Source: UBA11524 sp045132495
GTDB lineage: Bacteria; Bacillota; Clostridia; Christensenellales; Aristaeellaceae
Direction: 5' to 3'
NCBI GenBank assembly: GCA_045132495.1
Contig: JBGUSK010000069.1
Coordinates: forward strand, 15,277-79,276
DNA: 64,000 nucleotides
Part shown: positions 43,034-50,695 of the stretch, piece by piece
Numbering within the stretch: position 1 is the stretch's first letter
Layout: each line of letters begins with the position of its first letter
Notes under the pieces: model-generated
Database searches by the model: none
What the model was told of the DNA's origin: nothing
Seen by the model: the letters and a program-made list of their open reading frames with translations, nothing else
Made by a program: the position numbers and the translations under genes

Positions 43034-43922
43034 CAAGGAACAGTTTTCCGATGCTATCAACCTGACAGCCTACCAGACTGGCGTTATGGCGCAGGCCGTT
43101 GAAAAGGATTACTATGTTTCCCTGATCCTCCGCAAACTCGCTCAGCGTATCCCATTCATAGTTTTCAAAGGCGGCACATCGCTTTCCAAATGCCATGGTG
43201 TCATCAAAAGGTTTTCTGAAGACATTGACATCACAATTGACACAGAAATCACGCAAGGCCAGAAGCAGCGCGTAAAAGGCGCAATCAAAGAGATCGCTGC
43301 TGAATTGGACATGGTTGTCACCAACCTTAATGAGACCCACAGCCGCCGCGACTACAACAGATATATCATCGCATATTCTTCCGTATTACCAACTGCCAGT
43401 GATGCAGTACAGTCGGCGGTACTGCTGGAAACTTCCTTCAAAACCGTTTCCTTCCCCACAGTGGAATTACCTGTCCGCAGCTACATCGGAACCATGATGG
43501 AAAGTGAAGCTCCCGATCTGATCAAAGATTTTGAACTGGAACCATTCAGCATGAAGGTACAAGGTCTTGATCGCACACTCGCAGATAAAATCTTCGCTAT
43601 CTGCGACTACTATATGCAGAATACTGTCCAGAAGCATTCGCGACATCTCTACGATATTCACATGCTTCTGCCGCTGGTGCCCATGGACGAGAATTTCCGG
43701 GAACTGATGCATGACGTTCGGGAAGATCGCAAAGCATCCCCGGTATGCGTATCCGCGCAGGATGAGGTCAGTATCCCTGCTGTATTGCAGCAGATCATCA
43801 AAGAAAATGCGTACCGCAGCGATTACAACAACCTGACAACGCAGTTACTGGAAGAACCCATAGCCTATGAAACAGTAATTGATTCTCTTCGTCAGGTGGC
43901 TACGCAGCTGACTTTTGATTGA
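43014..43922 (+). CDS. AbiEii-type nucleotidyltransferase toxin
   Basis: From the ATG at 43014 (302 residues) it has the toxin's nucleotidyltransferase signature: FKGGTSLSKCHGVIKRFSED then IDI, near residues 44-66, giving the GG-x-S and D-x-D metal site, and a later LDRTLADKIFAICDYY near 182-197. Family members modify tRNA acceptor ends or other substrates and cause abortive infection or dormancy. It is paired with the AbiEi-like protein and followed by a terminator. A longer upstream frame lies wholly inside the antitoxin gene and is rejected. Confidence 0.85.
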   Translation: MSFLHNDKEQFSDAINLTAYQTGVMAQAVEKDYYVSLILRKLAQRIPFIVFKGGTSLSKCHGVIKRFSEDIDITIDTEITQGQKQRVKGAIKEIAAELDMVVTNLNETHSRRDYNRYIIAYSSVLPTASDAVQSAVLLETSFKTVSFPTVELPVRSYIGTMMESEAPDLIKDFELEPFSMKVQGLDRTLADKIFAICDYYMQNTVQKHSRHLYDIHMLLPLVPMDENFRELMHDVREDRKASPVCVSAQDEVSIPAVLQQIIKENAYRSDYNNLTTQLLEEPIAYETVIDSLRQVATQLTFD

Positions 43923-43953
43923 TAAAGGCAGTATAGAACAACAACATACTCAA

Positions 43954-43997
43954 CAGCCTTTCTCTAGGGCGTACCCTGAGATAGGCTGCTTTCTTTT
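43954..43997 (+). terminator. Terminator of the AbiE-type operon
   Basis: An imperfect 15-bp stem (43954 to 43988) with CAGCCT/AGGCTG ends is followed by CTTTCTTTT. Confidence 0.75.
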
Positions 43998-44027
43998 CCC
44001 AATCCACATCATACAGGAGGTAATCTC

Positions 44028-45239
44028 ATGGAAGTCGCATTCCAGCCAACCCGCCGCAAACGCGGCAACAATGAAGGATGCATCCGCAAGCGCCGGGATG
44101 GTCGCTGGGAAGCTCAATATAGCGTCAAACGCCAGTCGGACGGAAAAACAGTCCGTCGTTCACTCTACGGTAAATCCCGCCAGGAAGTACAGGATAAGCT
44201 GCAGGAAGTGCTCGTCTCCATTCACCAAGACGAGTACATCGAGCCATCACGGATCACCGTAGGGCAATGGCTCTATCAGTGGCTACGAGTGTACTGCCTA
44301 TCTTTGAAGAAAAACTCCACCTGCACCGGCTATGAAGATGAAATCAAGCTGCACATTGTCCCTTACCTTGGTTCCATTCGCCTGCAGGATCTGAAACCGC
44401 AGCAGGTGCAACTGGCAGTCAACGCCTTGGTGCAGCAGGGCAAAGCACCTGCCACTGTCCGTAAAGCTCACGCCATCCTTCACGCTGCATTGGGACGTAC
44501 TGTGATTGACCAGATGATCAAGCACAACCCCAGCGAGTACACCGTTTTACCGAAAATGGAACGTCGCGACATCCGTTACCTGACGCAGACGGAGCAGAAG
44601 CGCTTTATCCAGCACCTGCCGGATTGCTCTGTCGGGCGAGCGTTGGACTTCATTCTTGGCACCGGCATCCGCGCAGGTGAGTTGTCTGGTCTGCGTTGGT
44701 CTGATGTGCAGGATGATCGTTTCACGGTGCGACAGACTGTGCGGCGAAATCGTGATTTCGCTGACGACGCACCCACACGTACCCATCTTGAGTTTGGTAC
44801 ACCAAAGTCAAACGCAGGTCATCGAACGATTCCGCTCACCACAAAGATGCAGGAGCTGATCCAGGAACACCGGAGGCTGCAGGCTGCGACACGTCTGGCA
44901 ACGGGTGAAGAATGGAATGATCATGACCTGGTGTTTTGCACCGAGATCGGCACGCCTTATGAACTCAGGAATCTGAACAGGGTTCTTCATCGCACCCTTA
45001 AGAAGGCAAACCTACATACCATGGGCGTGCACTCGCTCCGACATTCATTCGCTACCAGAGCAGTCGAAGCCGGCATGGATATCCGAACGCTTTCAGAGAT
45101 ATTGGGGCATACACAGGTTTCGCTGACAATGCAGCTTTACGTTCATTCCAACATGGAAACCAAGAAAAAGGAAATGGTAGAAAACATCAAGCCGTTATTT
45201 CACTTGCAGAGCATTCGGGGTAGCACCACCCTGCAGTAG
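44028..45239 (+). CDS. int: Tyrosine-type integrase of the island
   Basis: This 403-residue phage-type integrase has an N-terminal arm-binding domain (CIRKRRDGRWEAQYSVKRQ), a SAM-like core-binding domain (VGQWLYQWLRVYCLSLKKN) and a catalytic domain. The active-site residues are visible: Arg in ILGTGIRAGELSGLRW, Lys in TPKSNAGHRTIPL, His and Arg in HSLRHSFATRA, His in LGHTQVSL and Tyr in MQLYVHSN. It should catalyse integration into and excision from the tRNA-Ala site. AGGAGG precedes the ATG. Its 3' end overlaps the converging loader gene by 45 bases. Confidence 0.95.
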   Translation: MEVAFQPTRRKRGNNEGCIRKRRDGRWEAQYSVKRQSDGKTVRRSLYGKSRQEVQDKLQEVLVSIHQDEYIEPSRITVGQWLYQWLRVYCLSLKKNSTCTGYEDEIKLHIVPYLGSIRLQDLKPQQVQLAVNALVQQGKAPATVRKAHAILHAALGRTVIDQMIKHNPSEYTVLPKMERRDIRYLTQTEQKRFIQHLPDCSVGRALDFILGTGIRAGELSGLRWSDVQDDRFTVRQTVRRNRDFADDAPTRTHLEFGTPKSNAGHRTIPLTTKMQELIQEHRRLQAATRLATGEEWNDHDLVFCTEIGTPYELRNLNRVLHRTLKKANLHTMGVHSLRHSFATRAVEAGMDIRTLSEILGHTQVSLTMQLYVHSNMETKKKEMVENIKPLFHLQSIRGSTTLQ

Positions 45240-45689
45240 AAAGCTCGGCCTCCCCGTGCCAATCCCCTCAAACGCCGGATTCACCAGCAGACTGTCCAGC
45301 GTCAGTGCACCATTATCCTCGTTGCGCAGATGCTTGGTGGCCTCAGCAATATACTTCCGTTTGGCTTCCCTGCGGTCATGCTCACGCTGCTGCTCCGGTG
45401 TAAACTGCATTCCGTTCGCCAGCATCATGTCGTAAGCTGAATCTGGTGTCGCAGCGTCATAATGGATCTCCCGGCATTTCTCGCGTATCTCTGCCACCGT
45501 GGGCATCCATTTCGACTGCGATACTAACTGCATCACCGCCAGCATTACGACATCCGCTGGCAAGTCCTGCAGCGTCACCGCCCAGGTACCCAGCAGCATA
45601 TACCGCTCGTCCGGACTCATAGCCTTGAAAGCATAGCTGTAATTGGCCTTCATGATGGCCAGCAATTGATTCACATCCTGGATCGTCAT
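45195..45689 (-). CDS. Replicative helicase loader/inhibitor family protein
   Basis: This 164-residue protein matches the G40P-loader type found in phages and mobile elements: MTIQDVNQLLAIMKANYSYA, LLGTWAVTLQDLPADVVMLA, then SKWMPTVAEIREKCREI. It would bring the host DnaB-type helicase to the element's origin. Its start overlaps the stop of the initiator gene (ATGA). The pair indicates that the excised island can replicate itself. Confidence 0.8.
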   Translation of the reverse strand: MTIQDVNQLLAIMKANYSYAFKAMSPDERYMLLGTWAVTLQDLPADVVMLAVMQLVSQSKWMPTVAEIREKCREIHYDAATPDSAYDMMLANGMQFTPEQQREHDRREAKRKYIAEATKHLRNEDNGALTLDSLLVNPAFEGIGTGRPSFLLQGGATPNALQVK

Positions 45690-46300
45690 GCGTTACCCTC
45701 CTCCCAGGGAAGCGGCACGAAACCGCTGCATACAGGGGCTGCGTTCAGATCGACAAAGCCCCTGCTTTGGCTTACGCCTGCCCCTGCCTGCATTCGAGTA
45801 TGATTTATATTATTTACTTTAGGATATGGGGACATTGTTGGGTGCATTTTTGTACCTAACCTGGCCTCCTGTTCCGTATATCCGGGTGCATCATTGGGCA
45901 CAGGGTTAGGTACATGATTGGGTGCATTGCTGGATGCACTGTTGGGGACACTGTTGGGTACATTTTTGCACCCAACGGTGAGGTAGTTGAGCTTGTAGGC
46001 CGGGTTGCGCTTGTTCTTCACGCCTGGCTGGAAGTCGAGGACGCCGCGCTGCTTGAGCGTATTGCGCAGCATCTCAATAGCCCGCTTATCAAGGCAGCAG
46101 TACAAATTCAGCTCGCCATTCGATACCTGGATGAAGCCATCCGGCCATTCGTACTCCGATGTCTGCTCGTTATACACCGCGCGGTCGTTGGCGATGTAGA
46201 ACAGAGCGATCCAGAGCATACGCTCGCGCAGGGACAGGCTGTAATCACGGGCATATCGCATGATGGAGTTGAATTCGCTGACGAAGTTTACCTTGCTCAT
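45686..46300 (-). CDS. Replication initiator protein with internal repeats
   Basis: This 204-residue protein has an N-terminal DNA-binding part like the RepA_N/phage replisome organiser group (SIMRYARDYSLSLRERMLWI, IQVSNGELNLYCCLDKRAIE, LKQRGVLDFQPG). A low-complexity linker of four-residue Asn-x-Val/Ala-Pro repeats follows (NSVPNSASSNAPNHVPNPVP), then a short tail. The repeats are encoded by 12-bp DNA repeats that may be the origin. AAAGGAG precedes its ATG. The helicase loader follows with overlap. Confidence 0.75.
   Translation of the reverse strand: MSKVNFVSEFNSIMRYARDYSLSLRERMLWIALFYIANDRAVYNEQTSEYEWPDGFIQVSNGELNLYCCLDKRAIEMLRNTLKQRGVLDFQPGVKNKRNPAYKLNYLTVGCKNVPNSVPNSASSNAPNHVPNPVPNDAPGYTEQEARLGTKMHPTMSPYPKVNNINHTRMQAGAGVSQSRGFVDLNAAPVCSGFVPLPWEEGNA
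45882..45965 (-). repeat. Seven 12-bp direct repeats inside the initiator gene, candidate origin
   Basis: On the plus strand seven contiguous units follow the pattern YTRGGTRCAYTG with changes (starts at 45882, 45894, 45906, 45918, 45930, 45942, 45954). Another related unit lies near 45836. Repeats within an initiator gene are the layout of lambda O-type origins. Confidence 0.65.
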
Positions 46301-46362
46301 GGGGGACTCCTTTCAAAATTCTTCTCGTCAAAATGACGAAATTTGATTTTGGCAACAAAAAA

Positions 46363-46440
46363 CTTCTGACCGAGTCGGTCAGAAGCCGAAAATCCCCATT
46401 TTCAAGCTGAAAACAGGGCTGATTTCGGGGTATTAGCAAT
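46363..46440 (-). ncRNA. Candidate small RNA: long hairpin plus terminator upstream of the initiator gene
   Basis: On the minus strand a long imperfect hairpin (outer CCGAAA/TTTTCGG, inner TTTTCA/TGAAAA) is followed directly by a perfect 9-bp terminator stem (46363-46371 with 46377-46385) and six T (46357-46362). No gene precedes it after the tRNA terminator, so it may be a small RNA or an attenuator of the initiator transcript. A convincing promoter was not found. Confidence 0.4.
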
Positions 46441-46547
46441 TTCGTTGGTTTCATAACCAAATGGCAATTTCTGATTAGTTTTGGTCAATAATCGAGAAGG
46501 AAACGATACATTCGCATCCCAAGTTTTTGAGTACTCTGGGAAAAGGA

Positions 46548-46581
46548 AAAGAGCTCTCTAACCCTTGTTAGAAAGCTCTTT
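46548..46581 (-). terminator. Terminator now following tRNA-Ala
   Basis: A 15-bp stem with one mismatch (46548-46562 with 46567-46581) lies just 3' of the tRNA on the minus strand; it is provided by the island. Confidence 0.82.
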
Positions 46582-46588
46582 TTTGGAG

Positions 46589-46661
46589 TGGAGCATACCG
46601 GATTCGAACCGGTGACCTCTACAATGCGAATGTAGCGCGCTACCAACTGTGCTAATGCCCC
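46589..46661 (-). tRNA. tRNA-Ala (anticodon CGC)
   Basis: A 73-base cloverleaf reads on the minus strand from 46661. The acceptor stem GGGGCAT/ATGCTCC contains the G3-U70 wobble pair that marks alanine tRNAs. The anticodon stem CTACA/TGTAG has loop TTCGCAT with CGC at 34-36. The T-arm contains GGTTCGAATCC. CCA is not encoded. The D-stem has one weak pair (A12 opposite C23). It is the integration site of the island. Confidence 0.93.
46590..46642 (-). repeat. att repeat inside the intact tRNA-Ala (island right end)
   Basis: These 53 bases are identical to 35791-35843. Because the tRNA is complete here, integration kept it functional and put the duplicate at the far end. Confidence 0.93.
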
Positions 46662-46812
46662 GTATCCAATGTGCTCAATCGAGCACGCAAAACATTATAG
46701 CACATCAGTGCTGGAGATGCAAGCCTTTTTTTGTTTTTTTCTGCAAAAAGCAAAATTCTCTTCTCGATTGGACAGTCATCATTTTCACATCATACCGGAT
46801 CTAAATCCCCTC

Positions 46813-46841
46813 TTGACCTTCCGCAGGCAATGCGGTACAAT
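46813..46841 (+). promoter_or_regulatory. Promoter of galM
   Basis: TTGACC (46813-46818), 17 bases, TACAAT (46836-46841). Confidence 0.8.
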
Positions 46842-46875
46842 ATGTTCAGCGAAATCGTTTTAAGGGAGGCTCATT

Positions 46876-47958
46876 ATGGCTATTATCTCCAAGCCTTATG
46901 GCATGACCAAGAAGGGTGAACAAGTCACAATGTTCACCATGACCAACAAAGGTGGCGCGTCTGTCAGCGTGATCGAACTGGGTGCGATCATCACCAGCAT
47001 CATCATTCCCGATAAGAACGGCAATCTGGCGGATGTTACCCTGGGTTTTGATGCGCTGGAGCGCTACGAGGGCGATCACGCCTTCATGGGCGACATCGTG
47101 GGCCGCTACGGCAACCGCATCGCCAAGGCGAAGTTCACCCTGGATGGTGTGGATTACAACCTCGCTGTCAACGACAACCAGAACCACCTCCATGGCGGCA
47201 AGGAGGGCTTCAACACAAAGATGTGGAAGCTGGTCTGCACCGAAGAGGGCGAAGGCATCGACAGCGTGAAGCTCCACTACCTCTCCCCTGACATGGAAGA
47301 GAACTACCCCGGCAATCTGGACATGTATGTCACCTATTCCTGGGATGATGACTGCAACCTGTCCATCCGCTATGAAGCCACCACCGACAAGGCCACCCAC
47401 TGCAATCTGACCAACCATACCTACTTCAACCTGGCCGGTCACGACCACGGTACCGTGCTGGATCATGTGGTGTTCATCGACGCGGATGTGGTCACCGCCG
47501 TGGACAAGGAGCTCATCCCCACCGGCGGCTATATGCCCGTGGTCGGTACACCCCTTGACCTGCGCGAGGGCATGCTCCTGGCGGACGGTATCGAAGCGAA
47601 GGATACCTGTCAGCCCATGGTCTGGGCGGGCGGCTATGACCATAACTTCGTCCTGCGCAAGGGCAGCGCAATGGCCCTGGCCGCCTTCGTGTACCATGAG
47701 GAATCCGGCCGCTCGATGGAGGTCATCACCGACCAGCCCGGCGTGCAGCTCTACACCGCCTGCACCACGGATTACGCTGGCGGCCGCAACGGCGCTCACT
47801 ACGGCAACTTCTCCGGACTGTGCCTGGAGACCCAGCACTTCCCGGATTCTCCTAACCATGCCAACTTCCCCACCACCGTGCTCCGCCCCGGCGAAAAGTA
47901 CGACACCACAACCATTTATGCCTTCCGTGTGGAAGAGGATGACGTGGACGAAGAGTAA
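46876..47958 (+). CDS. galM: Aldose 1-epimerase (galactose mutarotase)
   Basis: This 360-residue enzyme interconverts alpha- and beta-anomers of galactose and other aldoses, a step between sugar import and kinases. Family marks are VGRYGNRIAKAKF near residues 75-87, NHLHGGKEGFNTKMW (first catalytic His), NLTNHTYFNLAG (second His), and the C-terminal LCLETQHFPDSPNHANFP with the catalytic Glu. GGGAGG precedes the ATG. It is transcribed alone and is outside the island. Confidence 0.95.
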   Translation: MAIISKPYGMTKKGEQVTMFTMTNKGGASVSVIELGAIITSIIIPDKNGNLADVTLGFDALERYEGDHAFMGDIVGRYGNRIAKAKFTLDGVDYNLAVNDNQNHLHGGKEGFNTKMWKLVCTEEGEGIDSVKLHYLSPDMEENYPGNLDMYVTYSWDDDCNLSIRYEATTDKATHCNLTNHTYFNLAGHDHGTVLDHVVFIDADVVTAVDKELIPTGGYMPVVGTPLDLREGMLLADGIEAKDTCQPMVWAGGYDHNFVLRKGSAMALAAFVYHEESGRSMEVITDQPGVQLYTACTTDYAGGRNGAHYGNFSGLCLETQHFPDSPNHANFPTTVLRPGEKYDTTTIYAFRVEEDDVDEE

Positions 47959-48000
47959 GTCTGCGTTACTCCCTTCGGAGCGTTTTTCCCACACACATAT

Positions 48001-48039
48001 GGCGGCCTGCTGAAACCAACTCAGCAGGCCGCCTTTTTT
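48001..48039 (+). terminator. Terminator after galM
   Basis: A perfect 13-bp GC-rich stem (48001-48013 with 48021-48033) is followed by six T. Confidence 0.92.
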
Positions 48040-48095
48040 ACTTATCTGCATTCGCCGCAGGGGCGCGTTTGAAGCTCGCGTTCCCTGTCCAACCC

Positions 48096-48848
48096 TCACT
48101 GCCTTTCGTCCGCACCCTCCTGCTGGTTACGGCGGATGAGCGCTTCGTCCTGCTGAATCCATTGCTCATACCCCTCGCAGAGCAACTCGCGATACACGCC
48201 GCCCAGCCCGTAGATACCACGGGCAATCAGCCCCGCAAAGGTCATTGCGCCAAGGGGCTGGAGATGTGTGCCGTCCTTCAAGCCGTTGGGATAGTTGGGA
48301 TATACCCCCGCAGGCAGGTTCATGTAGAAGTCGGTGCGGGCTTTTTCGCCCAACGTGTCCACCAGCTCTTCGCTCATGCGGGTCAGATCAACCAGTGCAA
48401 CACCCAGCCGTTCCGCCGTGCGGCGGTAGCTGGCGGCCCACGCGTCGTGGCGGTACTTGGCGGCGGGATTGTTGCGATCCCAACGGGTCAGGGGCGTGAT
48501 AAAGACCGGAATGGCCTCCTTGCCCCGTGCGGTGTTCACGAATTTCTCCAGATTGGCCGGGAAATCCACCTCCGGATCAGCGTAGCGGGTGGGGTCTTCC
48601 GGCTTTTCGTCGTTGTGACCGAATTGGATGAACAGGAAATCCCCTGCCCCAATGCGCGCATCAATTACCGCCAGACGGCCCTCATCCATGAAGGACTTGG
48701 TGGAACGTCCATTCTCGGCGTGGTTCTCGATCTGCACCTGCGGATGCTTCACATACCGGTGGAAGGCCTGTCCGATACCCGTCTGCGGGTAGGTGGCGAT
48801 GGAGTTCTGCTTCACAGTGGAATCACCGGCCCAGAAGATGGTGGTCAT
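48096..48848 (-). CDS. Rhamnogalacturonan acetylesterase-like SGNH hydrolase (copy 2)
   Basis: This 250-residue SGNH esterase has IFWAGDSTVKQNS (Ser10) as block I, NHAENGRSTKSFMDEG as block II, and IQFGHNDEKPED as block III. The last block is KDGTHLQPLGAMTFAGLI with the catalytic Asp and His. The N-terminal part after block I (YPQTGIGQAFHRYVKHPQVQ) resembles the B. subtilis YesT/YxiM-type enzymes. It lacks a signal peptide. It is 18 bases downstream of a second esterase gene, so the two form an operon, 35 kb from the main pectin genes. Confidence 0.88.
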   Translation of the reverse strand: MTTIFWAGDSTVKQNSIATYPQTGIGQAFHRYVKHPQVQIENHAENGRSTKSFMDEGRLAVIDARIGAGDFLFIQFGHNDEKPEDPTRYADPEVDFPANLEKFVNTARGKEAIPVFITPLTRWDRNNPAAKYRHDAWAASYRRTAERLGVALVDLTRMSEELVDTLGEKARTDFYMNLPAGVYPNYPNGLKDGTHLQPLGAMTFAGLIARGIYGLGGVYRELLCEGYEQWIQQDEALIRRNQQEGADERQ

Positions 48849-48866
48849 GCGGCTTCCTCTTTTCTT

Positions 48867-49523
48867 TCATTCGTTATTCGGAACCAGCCCCTGCTTACGG
48901 AGCTGCTCTGCGGTGATCCGGGCAAAAAGCAGTGCGCCTGCCCGCTGGGTATGTACATCGTCCTGTCCGCCGTCAGGATAGGCCGGATACATCCCCGCCG
49001 GAAAATGCATATACAGGGGTTTGGCAGCCTCAGGTCCCATCTCCCGCAGGACCTGCATGGCAGGGATGGTGATCTCCAGCAGGGGGACGTTTTTCTCCTT
49101 GGCCAGGCGGCGGATAGCGTCCGGGTAGGCGCCATGGGTATCGACCAGCTCGCCGTTCTCCCACTGACGCAGGGGAATGGGCGTCATCAGCACAGGTGTC
49201 GCTCCGTGGCTGCGTGCCGTTTCAATGTACACATTCAGGTAAGCCCGGAAGGTCGAATCCGGGTCGGTGTGCCGTTCCGGCTTAGGGTTGCGGTCATTGT
49301 GGGTGAACTGGATCAGCAGTAGGTCGCCGGGCTGAATGGCCTCATCAACGGGGCTGAGGCGGCCCTCCGCCAGGAAGGACTTGCTTGAGCGTCCCGCCAT
49401 GGCAGTGTTGACGATCTTCACGCCGGGAAGGTATTCCCCAAGCACCTGTCCCCAGCCGGTGATGGGCGCCTTGTCCGCCGTATAGGTCGCAGCTGTGGAA
49501 TCGCCGCAAATATAAATGGTCAT
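48867..49523 (-). CDS. Rhamnogalacturonan acetylesterase-like SGNH hydrolase (copy 3)
   Basis: This 218-residue esterase carries IYICGDSTAATYT (Ser9) as block I, MAGRSSKSFLAEGR as block II, IQFTHNDRNPKP as block III, and a final QDDVHTQRAGALLFARI with the Asp-x-x-His pair. It is clearly related to its downstream neighbour and to the enzyme at 13.2 kb but is diverged, suggesting different acetyl positions or substrates. AAGGAGG precedes the ATG. First gene of the esterase pair. Confidence 0.88.
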   Translation of the reverse strand: MTIYICGDSTAATYTADKAPITGWGQVLGEYLPGVKIVNTAMAGRSSKSFLAEGRLSPVDEAIQPGDLLLIQFTHNDRNPKPERHTDPDSTFRAYLNVYIETARSHGATPVLMTPIPLRQWENGELVDTHGAYPDAIRRLAKEKNVPLLEITIPAMQVLREMGPEAAKPLYMHFPAGMYPAYPDGGQDDVHTQRAGALLFARITAEQLRKQGLVPNNE

Positions 49524-49548
49524 GACTGGTTCCTCCTTCGTGGAGCGA

Positions 49549-50085
49549 TCATTTTGAGGACAAGCGAACAGGCTTCAAATCGGGACGGCGGCGCTCGAAG
49601 ACCTGCAGCAGCTCCCGGCCCGCATCCTCCGCACCACTGATGCGGATCACCCTGTCCGGCAAGGTCAGCTCGTACATGTCATAGTCGTGTGCAAATCTTC
49701 CGCGCACGCTTTCCTTATGCACTGTGCAGGCCGATACTTCCGCCCAGCGGTATGCATGAAGCGGGCCGAACAGGCCGCGCACGGCCAGCTCTTCCTCGGA
49801 AAAAACGATGCTGCGCACAATGCTTTGGCTCATAACGCCGCAAGAGGCTATGGCAGCGCCCAGCGGCGCAGGACAAACAAACCATGCTTCTGCGTCCGCC
49901 GCCAGCACACTGAGCCATATGAACAACCCATTGATCAGCAGCACGGCGAGCAGCATGCAAAGACCATCGGCGTTCTCACGGTATACGCGAATCCGTCCCG
50001 GAATATGCGGCATCGGCCAGCGAATGAACAGCCACACCGTCCACAGGACGATCAGTGCGCAAAGGGTATAAACCAAATACACCAT
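49549..50085 (-). CDS. Membrane protein with a possible PH-like domain
   Basis: This 178-residue protein has three hydrophobic segments (LVYTLCALIVLWTVWLFI near the start, GLCMLLAVLLINGLFIWLSV near 41-60, and WFVCPAPLGAAIASCGVM near 68-85). A cytoplasmic-type beta domain follows (VFSEEELAVRGLFGPLHAYR, EVSACTVHKESVRG) that looks like a bacterial PH domain. Function unknown. It is 25 bases upstream of the esterase pair on the same strand. Confidence 0.6.
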   Translation of the reverse strand: MVYLVYTLCALIVLWTVWLFIRWPMPHIPGRIRVYRENADGLCMLLAVLLINGLFIWLSVLAADAEAWFVCPAPLGAAIASCGVMSQSIVRSIVFSEEELAVRGLFGPLHAYRWAEVSACTVHKESVRGRFAHDYDMYELTLPDRVIRISGAEDAGRELLQVFERRRPDLKPVRLSSK

Positions 50086-50149
50086 TCATTTCTCCTGATG
50101 TGCACAATTCCCCCGGCCCGCCCACAATGAGCCGACCGGGGGAATCTGA

Positions 50150-50608
50150 TCACTTCTTTTCTTCCAGAAGCTTTTGCAGCTCCTGCATGAAATCACCGAT
50201 GTCCGTGAAGAGGCGATACACCGCAGCAAAGCGAACATAGGCCACATCATTGACGGTCTTAAGCTCCTGCATGACCATGTCGCCGATGCGCTGGGAGGCG
50301 ATCTCGCCCTCCATAGTGGCGTAGGCGGCTTGCTCAATGCGCAGGGTCATCGCGTCGATCTGGTTCATGGATACGGGCAGCTTCTCACAGGCATGGATGA
50401 TGCCGGTCTTGATCTTCTGCGCGTCAAAGGGCTCGCGGCGGCCATCACGCTTGACGACCATCAGCGGCAGCATCTCGATCTTCTCATAGGTGGTGAAGCG
50501 GCGGCCGCAGTTCATGCACTCACGGCGGCGGCGGATGCTGCTGCCTTCCTCGGTGGGGCGGGAGTCGATCACCTTGCTGTCCAGGCAGTTGCAGTATTGG
50601 CATTTCAT
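50150..50608 (-). CDS. nrdR: Ribonucleotide reductase repressor
   Basis: This 152-residue NrdR represses ribonucleotide reductase genes when dATP is high. The N-terminal zinc ribbon is clear (MKCQYCNCLDSKVIDSRPTE, then RRRRECMNCGRRFTTYEKIE; Cys at 3, 6, 31, 34). The ATP-cone domain follows from about residue 45 (LMVVKRDGRREPFDAQKIKT). AGGAGG precedes the start. A hairpin at 50107-50145 follows the gene. Confidence 0.96.
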   Translation of the reverse strand: MKCQYCNCLDSKVIDSRPTEEGSSIRRRRECMNCGRRFTTYEKIEMLPLMVVKRDGRREPFDAQKIKTGIIHACEKLPVSMNQIDAMTLRIEQAAYATMEGEIASQRIGDMVMQELKTVNDVAYVRFAAVYRLFTDIGDFMQELQKLLEEKK

Positions 50609-50653
50609 CGGGAGCGTCCTCCTGCGGTCACGTGTTGTGGTAATTCAAGGGAT

Positions 50654-50682
50654 ATTGTACCACATTTTGTGGAAGGCGTAAA
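50654..50682 (-). promoter_or_regulatory. Promoter of nrdR with a small dyad
   Basis: Minus strand: TTTACG (50677-50682), 17 bases, TACAAT (50654-50659) with TGG extension. The spacer contains the dyad CCACA-AAA-TGTGG, a possible but unproven NrdR box. Confidence 0.7.
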
Positions 50683-50695
50683 GGGGGAAATTTCA

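Larger units (their letters stand above)
35791..46589. mobile_element. 10.8-kb integrative island in tRNA-Ala, satellite- or replicon-like
   Basis: It is bounded by identical 53-bp copies of the tRNA-Ala 3' part (35791-35843 and 46590-46642). Content from left: serine recombinase, TnpW-like protein, small ORFs, hairpin repeat array, divergent HTH genes, HTH plus AlbA-ATPase, AbiE-type toxin-antitoxin, tyrosine integrase, helicase loader and replication initiator. Base composition is more AT-rich than the flanks. No structural phage gene, terminase or relaxase is seen. Confidence 0.9.
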
